This document shows, piece by piece, positions 1-10,899 of a stretch of DNA of 64,000 nucleotides. Position 1 is the first letter of the stretch. Each line of letters starts with the position of its first letter. This stretch comes from Cucumis sativus (lineage: Eukaryota > Streptophyta > Magnoliopsida > Cucurbitales > Cucurbitaceae): positions 16,936,607 to 17,000,606 of the forward strand of contig NC_026656.2 in the NCBI RefSeq assembly GCF_000004075.3. The letters run 5' to 3'. The notes under the pieces were generated by a model. The model ran no database searches. It had not been told where the DNA came from and worked only from the letters and a program-made list of their open reading frames with translations. The translations under genes were made by a program, and so were the position numbers.

Positions 1-629
1 TGTTAAAGATATATCTTTTGTACTAGTACATAATTTTATTATTATTTTTTTTACCGTTGTAGGCTTTATATTCTTGTGTATCATTATAACCTGATTTGAA
101 TTTAATTTGATGAATTTAAACTAAAGATTAAATTCAAATTATATGGCTACCTTTTCCTTCCTTTTCTTCTAAAGAAGAAATGATATTATTTTATAAACTC
201 AAATTGTCTCTTTTTGCAAACAAAACAATTTTGGCATTTTTGTTTGTTTGTGTTGAGAGGCAGTAAGCAGAATGAAATTTTAAAATCCATTGAACCAAAA
301 AAGAAAAGCTACTTTTCTATACTCAAGCAAATATAATGGTACAAACTTTGTTTTCATTTATAAAAATTTAAAATGATGCTAAAAATATTTTCAAATATTA
401 CATAAACTCACACTCCATTTACTTTGTGAAAAGGACAACAACTAAATTTGACCAAAATTTTATTGTTCTTTTTTGTTTTTCATTCATACAAGAATATATA
501 GGCATTACACGTGGTAAGTGGTTTACACAATAAACAGTAACTTATTAGGCCTTTACATATATATGGTGGGAAGTGGTTCTCTCCATGTCTACAAGTCTCA
601 GTTCATAAAGGAGAAAGACAGAAGAAAAA
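1..629. other. AT-rich upstream region of transporter gene 1
   Basis: No coding region is supported here. The stretch is AT-rich and ends in the promoter and leader of the transporter gene starting at 630. A TATA-like AATATATAGG lies at about 492-501 and an ACACGTGG G-box/ABRE-like core at 507-514. Promoter function is inferred from position only. Confidence 0.5.
507..514 (+). promoter_or_regulatory. G-box/ABRE-like ACACGTGG upstream of transporter gene 1
   Basis: The octamer ACACGTGG lies about 116 bases before the start codon and just downstream of a TATA-like run. ACGT-core elements of this kind bind bZIP and bHLH factors in plants. The paralogue has only a degraded AACGTGG at about the same distance (near 10768). 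Any role is inference. Confidence 0.35.
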
Positions 630-3600
630 ATGGAAGAAATTTGGAAGCTAAGCCATTTGTTGGTGACACTGTTTCTATACACTTTTGCAACCATGATGAT
701 CGTTCCTGCCATTACAGATGTTACCATGTCTGCTCTCTGTCCCGGTCAAGACGAGTGTTCTCTCGCCATTTACTTAACGGGGTTTCAACATGCTGTGAGT
801 TTTAATTTTCGTATGAGATGCTATGAGGCTGACAGTTTTAATTATTACTGTATTTGTTTCAGCAAAGTATATACGAAAGAATCTAAATCGTCTCTCTTTG
901 TTTGAGGTATGTAGGTGATGGGAATTGGAGCGTTGCTAATGATGCCATTGCTTGGAAACTTGTCGGATAAGTTGGGAAGAAAGACTCTACTCACCATTCC
1001 TATGATTCTCACTGTTGTTCCTCTTGGTTAGTGTTGGCTCGATCGTGTGATACACACATATATTCTTCTCTTTTTGAATCTTGTTTTTGGTTTTGAATGG
1101 ATATTAGTACTGAAGTTAAATTCTTGATTTGTGATTGTAGGGATATTAGGGTATGGGAGGTCCAGAAATTTGTTCTACGTTTATTTTGTGTTGAAATGTG
1201 TGACAAGTATAGTCTGTGAAGGAAGCGTTCAGTGCTTGGCTGTGGCGTATGCGGTGAGAATATCTTTTAGATCTTCTTCTTCCTTGATTAATACATGGTT
1301 TTGGTGAATCGTAGTTTTCACCATTTTTCTAACTCTCTTTTTGCTGCTAAGTTAAGCATAATTCCATGTCTTTTTCTTCTGGAAAGGGAATGATTCCTCT
1401 CACTACATCTCTAAAACGTGTAGATAAAACTTTAGACTTTTATGTGGCATCATTTTGTTCTTCCCTTCAAATTCTTATTAATTAGTACTTAATTACCCTT
1501 CCTTTCACTTTACTACTTTAATAATATTTAGTTGGTAACACAGGTTCACATCGAATGAAACTATATTTATTTACTCATGATTTTTTAAAATAATTTTTGA
1601 ATTTTATTTCCTCAGAGATTTTTTTTCTCAAGACTTGTTATATGCATGTATAAATAGAATGAGCTAAAAGATATAAAGAATTTGGTAGTATAACTATGAA
1701 ACAATCAATTCAATCAAGCTTTAGATTGATAAGTAGAACTTTTTTCATGTATCAATTGCATATCGAATGTTTAAAATATCAAAAACAATTTTGGGATAAA
1801 TTTGATGACTGCTAAAGAAAAACAATATTTAAAATTTAAATTTTGAATAATACACTCCAGAAGAAAAATCTGTTTTTCACTTAAATCAATATCATTTTAA
1901 CACATTAAGATGACCAAACCAATAGATAAAAAGAAAATAATCAGCTAACAAAAAAAAAAAACTTATTATCCAATTTCCATAAGGCCTGAACAACATTATT
2001 TTTTTTCCTTCTTGCTTATCCAAAATTTTCTTTTTTTTTTCTCTGATTATAATGTTAGACAAAAACAAAAAGTGACTAAGAAACAACATAGGGATCTCTC
2101 TTCAAGCTTGCAAGCAACACCAAAATGATGACATAAACTCAGAAGACAACCCTTCACCCTCAAATTGCGTGTAACCTCATACAACCATAAAAGAGAGGAC
2201 TTTTGTAGCCTTGGCTTACGAATCTTCATTTAAACTTGTTGGAAGACTAATTTCTTCACACACAACTTTTTGTTGTGACTTGAACATGAAAAATATTAAA
2301 AAGAATGAAATATTTATACCTAAAAATTTGAAAAGGGAAAGAATTTAAAATGTTGAAATAATTACAAAATAGTTAATATGAAATAAGGAAATGTGAATAG
2401 GTAGAAGATAAAGGGACGTAAATAGGTGGAAGATAGAGAGATGTGAATGGTTTTAGAAAATTGTTAATGATATAATTAATTGGAAAGAAAAAGTTAAATT
2501 TATTAATATATATGTATTTATTAATAATTAATTTTAATTAAAAAATAAATAAATAACAAATTACAATAAAACCAAAGCAAATTAGTAAATAAAAGGATAA
2601 AATTGAAAACAAAAAAAATTTCTCATCCATAGTTTTGTAAAGATTTCAACACAGGATATATTCACCCATGTTAAATATCAACTTTAGTACCTAATAACTT
2701 TAAAATATTTATTTTGAAACACTAACATTGTGAATTTTCTTTTTGACGTATATAACATTTCTATGAACATAACATTAAATTATGGATTTGACAAATTATT
2801 TAAACATTTTATTAGGGGTATTTTTAAAAAGAACTAAATAAATTAAAATATTTTAAAATTTTTGGATTTTATCGAGGATAAAAATACTTTTATAAGTGTC
2901 TATCAATATCTATAAAATATTTGTTATTGATAGAATATTAAATTTTTCTATAATTTATAAATATTTTGTCAAATTTATTATAAACGTTCGCAGAAAAAAT
3001 AAAAAAAGAATTTATGATAATAGAGTTGATGTTGCTCCATTTCCTAAATTACAAACAGTAGTAAATTTAGAAATTAATAAGCATCTGGCGAGTTTTTACA
3101 GTCTTTTAATAGCGTAGTCATACGATATGAAAAACAAAGAATGATTATATTTTGGAAGTGGTTTGGCATAAGATGCAATTTTCTTTTAATATTTAGTTGT
3201 TATGAAAAGTTTGTAATTGAGGAATTGGGCGCTAATAAAATGACACGTGTATGTTTCTTCTTGGGTCCTATTCTTTGTGGCGGTTGTCAATTTGGCGCTT
3301 CAAGCCGTTTACTCATTACTTTGCAATCACAGGCCGACAATGTACCGGAACACCGGCGAGCTTCTGCATTCGGACTGTTATCCGCCGTTGGATCTTCTGC
3401 TTTTGTCTGCGGGACTCTCTGTGCTCGTTTTCTCTCCATTTCATCCACGTTTCAGGTACTCTCTCATTATTTCTTTCTCCCAAATTTCATTTCACTCACT
3501 TTTCAACATTTCGTCTTCCTGAATAGGTAGCGGCTTTCACGGCGGCTGTGGCGGTTGTTTATATGAAGATTTTCCTTGCTGATTCTGTTGCCGAATGTAT

Positions 3601-6600
3601 TATTTCTGCCCCCTTACTTTCTGGTGAGAATGTAGAATCTGTTTCTTCGGATCCAGTGTCGCTAAAAAAAGAACAAATCATTACGACCTTGCCTTCGATC
3701 AAGGACCTTTTCGCACTGTTGAATATTAGGTATGTGTTTATTTTTATCATACTTACATTTTGGCCTTTCCTTTAGTTTCTATTTGGTCTTTCGAGTTTAG
3801 AAGATGACATGTTTGATACTGACTTTTCAATTTGATTTCTAATTGTACCTTGACGTTTGAAATTGGTTTATAGTTACATTTTGGCCTTTCCTTTAGGTAT
3901 GTGTTTATTTTTATCATACTTACATTTTGGCCTTTCCTTTAGTTTCTATTTGGTCTTTCGAGTTTAGAAGATGACATGTTTGATACTGACTTTTCAATTT
4001 GATTTCTAATTGTACCTTGACGTTTGAAATTGGTTTATAGTTAAATTTTATTATTAAAAAAAAATAGTCGAATCTATTTGAAAAATACATATGGTTATAG
4101 GATGTAATTGGTTTCACGTCATCATTTCATGTAGTCATCAGGACTCTGCTAAGAAACAAACCAATTTCAAAGTTCGGAGACCAATTAGAGATCAAATTCA
4201 AACCTTGAATTAAACTTTTTAAGATCTCTTTAAATAGAAACTAAATTTAGATTTCAAGTGTTGGTTTTGAAAAGTGTACGCTGTATAGACCAAAAGTGTG
4301 CCTTTCCCATTCTTTTCTATCTTGTCGGTTGTCATTATAATTTACCTTCTTGTCTTGTGAATTTGTGGCACGGTATAGATAATCTTTGAGTTAGAGCAGG
4401 ATAAATTGACGTGTGTATTTATTTAACTAACCATTGATGAATAAGACTATATAGGAGTTCAAGTTACATTCTTGCTTTTGAGTAATCTCATAGCCACACT
4501 TTGAACCAAATTGTTTGTTATAAGCTCTACGGGGAAGATTTGAGTTTCTTCTTAAATTTTCGATCCTCTTTCTTTTGTTCTATGTTTGTAGCTTGACATT
4601 TTCACTGGCGGCCATTGTTGCATTCTTTGGCAATCTTGCTGATGTCGGCCTTTATGCCTCTCTACTGGTTTGTCTTTTAGTCCAAGAATCTAATCTGGGT
4701 CAGCTTTTGTCAATATTTTACTAATTATGGCTGAAGTGCATCTCAATTTTTCGTAGGAAAACTTTTTGTTATAATATCATCGAACTTTTTTGGTTTACTT
4801 TTAAATGGAAAGTTTTTGTCGTTGGTGATCACCCTCATTTTACTAAGATTGTAAACTTCTAGGCGGCTCAATTATAAATTTTGCATCCATAACAGACTTC
4901 AAACGTGCTTATGAATTTCAACCGAGTAGCTTGTCTTGGACAATCGGTATGCTAACCTATACTTAATTTTCCAACTGCAGTACTATTTAAAAGCCAGATT
5001 TCACTTTGACAAGGATATGTTTGCTGATTTGATGGTGATCTCTGGGACTACTTCAACTATTTCACAGGCATGCCATGCCTATTTTATTTTAGTCGGTAGC
5101 AATATACTGTATTCATTTATTTATATGCCAATTTTCCTCTAATATATGTTTAGAATATGTTAAAAAGAATACATAGTACCCTAGTTTATCTGATTAAGCT
5201 TAAGTTTTTTGACGTAGTGGTGGTAGGGCACTATCTAGCTTTGCCATTTATGTGTATTCTGAGTTCTTACCACTAAACGAATAATTGCAATTTGCAGCTA
5301 CTTTTAATGCCCATCTTGATTCCTGCTTTAGGAGAGAATAGACTGCTCTCAATTGGGCTCTTTTTCAATTGCATTCATGTAAGCTCTCACGTTCTTCGTG
5401 CTTCTATAGACTTCAAAGCTGTGAATTGTGTGTGTGTGTGTTTTTTTTCCCTCTTATGGGGACTTAAAAGTTGTGAATATTGTTTTAATAATCCAATTTC
5501 ATGTTTACTCTATTCTTGGATGCTTAAATTTTTTTGTTTTTAATGCAGATGCTTCTTTACAGCTTTGCTTGGGCTGACTGGGTACTTCTTTGTAACTAAG
5601 TTAGCAATGCAGTTTAATTCTTGTTAACAAAATTTAGATTATTGTTTTATATGTTACTGTATCAATTTGAAGTTCAGACTCTTTATCATAAATTGGATCA
5701 AGCCATGAAATGACTAACTTTGCTCTGTTATTAATCAGGTTGTCTATGTCGCTCCAATGTTTTCCACTTTGTTTATTTTCTGGCGACCTTGCGTGAGTGT
5801 CAGACCTCTTGATCATCTAGAGTTTATAATTCTCGATTGACAATCTAATTGATCCAAATTTATCACTTTTATAATCCACAGCTACAAAGCATAGTATCAA
5901 AGCAAGTTGGTGCAAGCGAGCAGGTTAGCTTTCAAGGACAACTTCAACTTAATCAATAGTCTTTGAGCAGATCATTGGTTATTTTATTTTACAACCTTTA
6001 TCAATGGATTGACATTTCGTTAGTTTGTCGATGTTGATAACTATCTTCATCGCACTAAAAGAAATGTTGCAGTTTTTATGCAACCTCATTTACTGATTGA
6101 GTCAAAGCCATAGCTGCATAGATAAATAAACCCATTTGGAGAGGAACTATGATACAATACTCTAGGAACTTGCCTTGGAATCTACCAAACCAAACACAAG
6201 CCTCAACGCCTTTGCACTACTTGGATCAAACCAATGAGATAGTTTGAAGGATTACAAAGGCAGGTAAGAAAGCTAGTTGCTATCTCAAAGTTGAAACACT
6301 CAACAATTTTGGTGAGCAACCAAGCTTGAATGCCGTAGGACATAAAGCCTAAACACAAGGCTTGCAAAGGGTCCGAATGCACTAAGATCATTCTAGAGAG
6401 AGAATTCAAATATCATTTAACTTAAACGGTTTAAAACAAGAACCTTAGTTCGGTTTATATTAATAGTTAAGGGATCTAATCTAACAACCTCTTAAATCAT
6501 CCCATCGTAAAAATAATTTAAAAACCTATTCCAAATTAATTATATGCTGGTCAAAGATATTTTCTGACTCCAAACCCTCACATCCCGTCTCCCACTCTAG

Positions 6601-7767
6601 AAGAGTCAGTGACCCTCAAGCAATGAAAGAAAAGAAGTCATATCAGTTGCCTTCCCTATCAGCAAAGGTGTGGCGTAACTCGAACGAGAAGGAACAAGAG
6701 TTCTCTGAAGGAAATTAACAATCGAGTGATTTTTTTTGGAAATAATAATAATAATAAATTAATTAACAAAGTACTTAAACTCAAATTGACAATCCAATCA
6801 AATCAATTTACAAAATGAAAATATATAACCATATTATTTATGCATCCCCTTCTCACATGATGTTTGTTTAACAATATTCCTGGACTTGATTGATTATCAG
6901 GGTAAGGCTCAAGGATGCATTTCAGGCATATCTTCATTTGCTCATGTTGTTTCTCCGTTGGTATTCTCCCCTTTAACGGGTAACTTAACTTAAAATTTGC
7001 CATATATAAATGCAATCAAACAGCCAGAGAGGACAACACTAATAGAGCTTCGGTCTTTTCAGCTTTGTTTCTCTCTCAAAACGCTCCATTTTATTTCCCT
7101 GGATTTAGCATCATGTGCGCAGGATCTATTGCCGTAAGAATCTTTTCTCCACTACATTACCCATGCATATCGCTGCCCCGCTGGATAGCTTTATGTTTAA
7201 ATTTATGTTTTAGTATTATGATTTGAGTTTGGTTTGACTAATATTATTAATCTTTTCTCCACTACATTTACCCATTATTTTTTTGGTCGCAAATCTGTTA
7301 GGTACCTCTATTTACGTATTATCTTCTTTGTATTTCACCATGTTTTTTTTACTTACCTATTGCATACTGATAGAAAGACACATGCGGCTATATTTTCATT
7401 TTCAAAGTTTAATGAAGGCTTTTGTGCTCTATGTTGAGCAGCATTCATCGTCTTCCTGTGTCCCCTATACATTTTGTATCTGCCATACATGGTAGCTTTA
7501 TGTATACTCTACTCCATTTTAATTGGCGTCCAGCTTGAGCACATACGGTGATATTATACAAGGATATGACAGGGATTAAAATGATAATTAATTTAACCAT
7601 CAACTTATTTTTTAATGTGGAGAATTGTCACGTTTGGTACTTCTGTACGTTTTGTTTCATTTGATGAACATTTTTTTTTTAATCTGTGGCAGATGATAGC
7701 ATTTGTTCAGAGTATCATGATAAGGGATCCTTCCAAAGCTAACAGTTGTAGCCATGTGGAGGCCTAG
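630..7767 (+). CDS. Major facilitator superfamily transporter, copy 1 (14 exons, 437 aa)
   Basis: Encodes a 12-helix MFS transporter of the plant group related to Arabidopsis At2g16970-At2g16990 and the animal hippocampus-abundant-transcript/tetracycline-exporter-like proteins. Substrate is unknown; a membrane location is expected. Exons: 630-794, 915-1026, 1141-1253, 3333-3455, 3527-3729, 4592-4667, 4981-5067, 5298-5378, 5549-5581, 5739-5792, 5882-5923, 6901-6979, 7063-7133, 7693-7767. All phases join to one open frame of 438 codons including TAG. MFS motif A is seen as GNLSDKLGRK (residues 69-78) between helices 2 and 3. A hydrophilic central loop with SAPLLSGENVESVSS separates the two six-helix halves. 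The start is fixed by alignment with the tandem copy (MEEIWKLSH versus MEEFLKLTH). Intron 7 has a GC donor. Intron 5 holds a 167-bp tandem duplication. The gene looks intact. Confidence 0.88.
2840..2985. repeat. Palindromic AT-rich dispersed repeat (MITE-like)
   Basis: Left arm AAATTTTTGGATTTTATCG and right arm GATAGAATATTAAATTTTTC form the inverted pattern shared by several elements in the window, with TAAATATTTTGTCAAATTT after it. It lies in intron 3 of transporter copy 1. Ends are approximate. Confidence 0.5.
3730..4043 (+). repeat. 167-bp tandem duplication in intron 5, including the splice donor
   Basis: The block starting GTATGTGTTT at 3730 recurs almost perfectly at 3897; the second copy diverges near 4041. 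The first unit begins exactly at the intron 5 donor, so the second unit starts with an identical TTAG/GTATGTG donor context at 3893-3903. It is absent from the paralogue's intron 5, so it arose after the gene duplication. Confidence 0.85.
5068..5297 (+). other. GC-AG intron (intron 7 of transporter copy 1)
   Basis: The only frame-preserving join to the next exon (CTACTTTTA...) starts the intron at GCATGC after ...TCACAG and ends it at TTTGCAG. No usable GT donor lies nearby that keeps the frame. The paralogue has the same GC donor at 14974. Confidence 0.75.
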
Positions 7768-8230
7768 TTCTTGTTTTGATCTGTTCTTGTTCTGTTCATA
7801 TATATATATATATATATATATTTTGTTGTTAAATAGTGTATTTATTTTTGAAAGGATAAAAATAGTTTTTTCCTATAAATTGTTAATGTTAATTTACAAG
7901 TAATTCTGAAAGGAAAAATAACTTCTGATAGGGAATTCCATCAGACTAACGCAAATTTAATTTAATTAAAAATGTGTTGTAACTTTTCATTGTTTTAAAT
8001 GTCTCCTCCATCAATTATCTTGAAAAAAGATTTAAATTCGTAAAAGTATAATAGGAAAAGAAAATTGTAAAAAAAGGGGCCATAGTTTTAGTTTGTTATA
8101 ATTAAAATTTAAGATGAATATTTTCGAACTTTAAGAGTACTATCGTTAAGTTATACTGAATATGAGCCACTAGTAGAATATCGTTAAGTTATACCAAAGG
8201 AAAATTGGAATGGATAACCATTTCAACAAT

Positions 8231-8445
8231 AATAATTAAGGATATAGCAAAATTTTAAAAAAATTGCAAATATAGCAAAACTATCACTCATAGACTTGTA
8301 TCGCTGATACATTCGTATAGTCTATCAATGATAGATCAATATTTGCAACATTGTCTATTGTTGATAGACTTATATCATTGATAGAATTTAATAAATTTTG
8401 TTATATTTGCAAATTTTTTAAAATGTTGCTACATACTTAATTATT
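8231..8445. mobile_element. Palindromic MITE-like element with about 50-bp terminal inverted repeats
   Basis: The left end AATAATTAAGGATATAGC and the right end, read on the minus strand as AATAATTAAGTATGTAGC, match over about 50 bases with roughly six differences. The centre contains the TCTATCAATGATAGA-type palindrome. No coding capacity is seen, which fits a non-autonomous foldback or MITE element. Target-site duplication is not clear, so the exact ends may be a few bases off. Confidence 0.7.
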
Positions 8446-8536
8446 TTGAATCTAATTGCTAAATTTGCAACTATCCCTATACTGAATATGAGTCACTAGT
8501 AGAATATGTTATATGAGTCCTAGTAGAATATGTTAA

Positions 8537-8620
8537 AATGGGCTTAAGTCAATTGGTACAATAGTAATATTATTCACCTTGAGGACAAAGATTTGATTCG
8601 GCCACCTATGCAAAAAAAAT
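8537..8620 (+). mobile_element. Possible tRNA-derived SINE fragment
   Basis: The string GGCTTAAGTCAATTGGTAC resembles a Pol III box A region and AAGATTTGATTCGG resembles a degraded box B, about 45 bases apart, followed by an A-rich tail. The spacing and tail suggest a decayed tRNA-related SINE. No intact tRNA can be formed from it. Confidence 0.35.
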
Positions 8621-8920
8621 CATAATAATAAATTGAAATTAAGTTATAGACAAAGTGAGTTTAGGTAAATGATACGTGTAATTAAATGGTATTAGGACAA
8701 AAATCAAGATAAGATGGAGAAGAGGATGATACAGAGAATTCATCCTCCAGAGAAATTGAATGTTTTATGGAAATTGAATGATAACTCAATTTTATGGAGA
8801 AATGGAGAAGAGGTCAATGATAACTCGATGTTTTATGGAAATTGAATTATGGACGTATTTTTCTTCAACCTTAAGGGATATTGTCAAAAATAGAGAAAAA
8901 AAAAATCTATTTATACTCGT

Positions 8921-9724
8921 TGTTGAACAAGAAATTTCGACCAATTAAATTCTGTCACATCATCCCAACAAATATTCACATAATTATATTTTATTGAATT
9001 TTGATAATTAAGTTTAATCAATCCAACCTAATTCAAGTCAAATGAGCAGATTAGCCAAGTCCAAGCTCAACAAGCATATGGACCCAAAGTCCAATAGAGC
9101 AAATGAGTCTAAATCCAAGTCCAAATCCCAATAAGGCAAATGGGCCCAAGTCTAAGCCCAACAGGCAAATTGGTCAAAGTCAAAGCCCAACAAGCAAATG
9201 GGTCAAAGCCCACCTAAAACCCACAAAATTTCTCTATGAATAGAGACATTTGTCATTCATTTGAGGAGGTCTTTGGTTAAAGAAAGTACGCTCTGAACAA
9301 TTGAAGATTCAAACTTCTACAAGCTCTCAAGATGTGCAAGTTCGTATAAGATTGAAGACTTGAAATATTAAACTTTCCTTGCGTTCCAGAAGATTTTTGA
9401 AAGATTGAAGACTAATATTAAACTTTCCTTGAGTTCCAGAAGATTTTTGAAAGATTGAAGACTTGCAAGATTAAACTTTCCTTGAATTCCAGAAGATCGA
9501 AGTTCAAATCGACTTGTAACAACAACATCCTGAAGACCAAATATCGAGAAGTTCTAAGTTTTAACTTGTATTCGAGAGAAAGCATCAAATGAGTAAATAC
9601 TAGAGATTGTATTCACAATATTCAATATTTATCAATATAACAAAGTTTAATTCCACGAAATACATTTCTTCGAAATCTCGTGTGAACACTCGTTGGTGGA
9701 TTTTTCTTTTCGTTCTTTGTTAAA
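8921..9724 (+). mobile_element. Probable solo LTR of an LTR retrotransposon
   Basis: Begins TGTTGAACAAGAAATTTCG and runs through a stretch of CCCAACAAGCAAATGGG-like repeats, a TATA-like CTCTATGAATAGAG (about 9232-9246) and a transcript-like downstream part ending near TTTTCTTTTCGTTC. Layout and composition fit a plant LTR (U3-R-U5). No internal retroelement domains flank it. The right end and target duplication are not resolved. Confidence 0.5.
9369..9505 (+). repeat. Three-copy minisatellite of about 50 bp
   Basis: Units starting AAACTTTCCTTG occur at 9370, 9420 and 9473, each followed by (C/A)(G/A)TTCCAGAAGAT. The spacing is 50 and 53 bases and the third unit is truncated. It lies inside the probable solo LTR. 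Confidence 0.8.
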
Positions 9725-9849
9725 GTGTAAATAGTTTTTTCTTTCTTCTATTTTTTTAAAAAAAATATCTTTCTTTATCGAGTGTTGCCAATTACTATCT
9801 TCGGTTTTATTTATTTATCTTTAAAAGTCAAATAATTGTAAAAAATGAC

Positions 9850-10013
9850 AAATTTAAAAATATTTATAAACTATAGCAAAATTTTAGATTTTATCAATAA
9901 TAAATTGTGATAGACATTGATATCCTTAATAATATTGATAGACCGTAGAAGTTTATTAATTTCTACTACAAATAGAAATCAAAATTTTACTATAATTTAT
10001 AAATATTTTAATT
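9850..10013. repeat. Palindromic AT-rich dispersed repeat (MITE-like)
   Basis: Left arm AAATATTTATAAACTATAGC mirrors right arm (T)ACTATAATTTATAAATATTT. Both then lead through CAAAATTTTAGATTTTATC and GAAATCAAAATTTTA towards a centre with GATAGACATTGATA. No ORF is present. Ends are approximate. Confidence 0.6.
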
Positions 10014-10304
10014 AATTTTATTAATAAAATTCACCTTCAAATAACTTAGTGACACATTCTTTAAAGGATAGAGAACAAAAAAAGAAAAGAAAAGTACACA
10101 AGGATAGAGGGGAGAAATAATAATAAAATTTGAAATAAACAAAGAAGAAGAAAATTATAAGAAAATCAGGAAACTATTAAAATTATTTACAAAACAATAT
10201 TAGGACATTATGTTGTTTGTATTTATAAATATTTTAATTATTTTATTACTTAAAAATATCTCATTTTTATATGTAAGAAAGATATTTTAAAAAACATACA
10301 AATA

Positions 10305-10435
10305 AATTAAAATATCAAAATTTTGGATTTTATCAATAATTGAAATTGATATACTTCTATTATTGTCTATCAATATAAACATTGATAAAATCTAATTTTT
10401 TTATATATATTGTAAATATTTTGTCAAATTTACTA
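10305..10435. repeat. Palindromic AT-rich dispersed repeat (MITE-like)
   Basis: ATCAAAATTTTGGATTTTATC on the left opposes TTGATAAAATCTAATTTTTT on the right, followed by TGTAAATATTTTGTCAAATTT. Same family pattern as the elements at 2840, 9850, 11890, 12780 and 20318. Ends are approximate. Confidence 0.5.
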
Positions 10436-10899
10436 TTTTTGTTCGATCCCTGTTTAAAATTCAATTATATTATTAATAAAAAAAATTATAGCGTTTTCTA
10501 TGAATGTGAAAGATAGTGGAAATATAGTGACATGTTTTAAACGAGAGAGGTTAAGAAATTGAAAGAGAGAGAAAAAATGATTTTGTAAGATTCTTTAACA
10601 TTTATGAAAGGTCATCCCTCTTCTACTTACTATTATTATAAATGAAAACTCATTAGTCATAATGATTTCTTGTCCCCTCAAATGATATTTTCTTCTATGA
10701 TCTATATACTATAGAGTATATACTAACAAAGAGAAAAGCTTCATATGTAATATATTTCCTTAATCCAACGTGGTGTGTTTAGCTCAATAAACAAATGATT
10801 TATTATGCCGTATTTATTGTGGGCAAACGAGAAAACTTAAGACTTCATAATTTCAATTTGATTGCAAGGAAGAAATTACAGGCAGAGAGAAAAAAGAAA

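Larger units (their letters stand above)
7768..10899. other. Intergenic region between the two transporter copies
   Basis: No gene is supported. The region holds a (TA)n microsatellite (about 7799-7821), a palindromic MITE-like element (8231-8445), a SINE-like fragment (8537-8620), a probable solo LTR (8921-9724) with an internal minisatellite, two further palindromic AT-rich elements (about 9850-10013 and 10305-10435), and the promoter and leader of copy 2. Confidence 0.6.

Noticed and set aside
10795..10899. Upstream in-frame ATG that would lengthen transporter copy 2 by 35 residues
   Set aside because: The paralogue has no equivalent, and MEEFLKLTH aligns with the start of copy 1.
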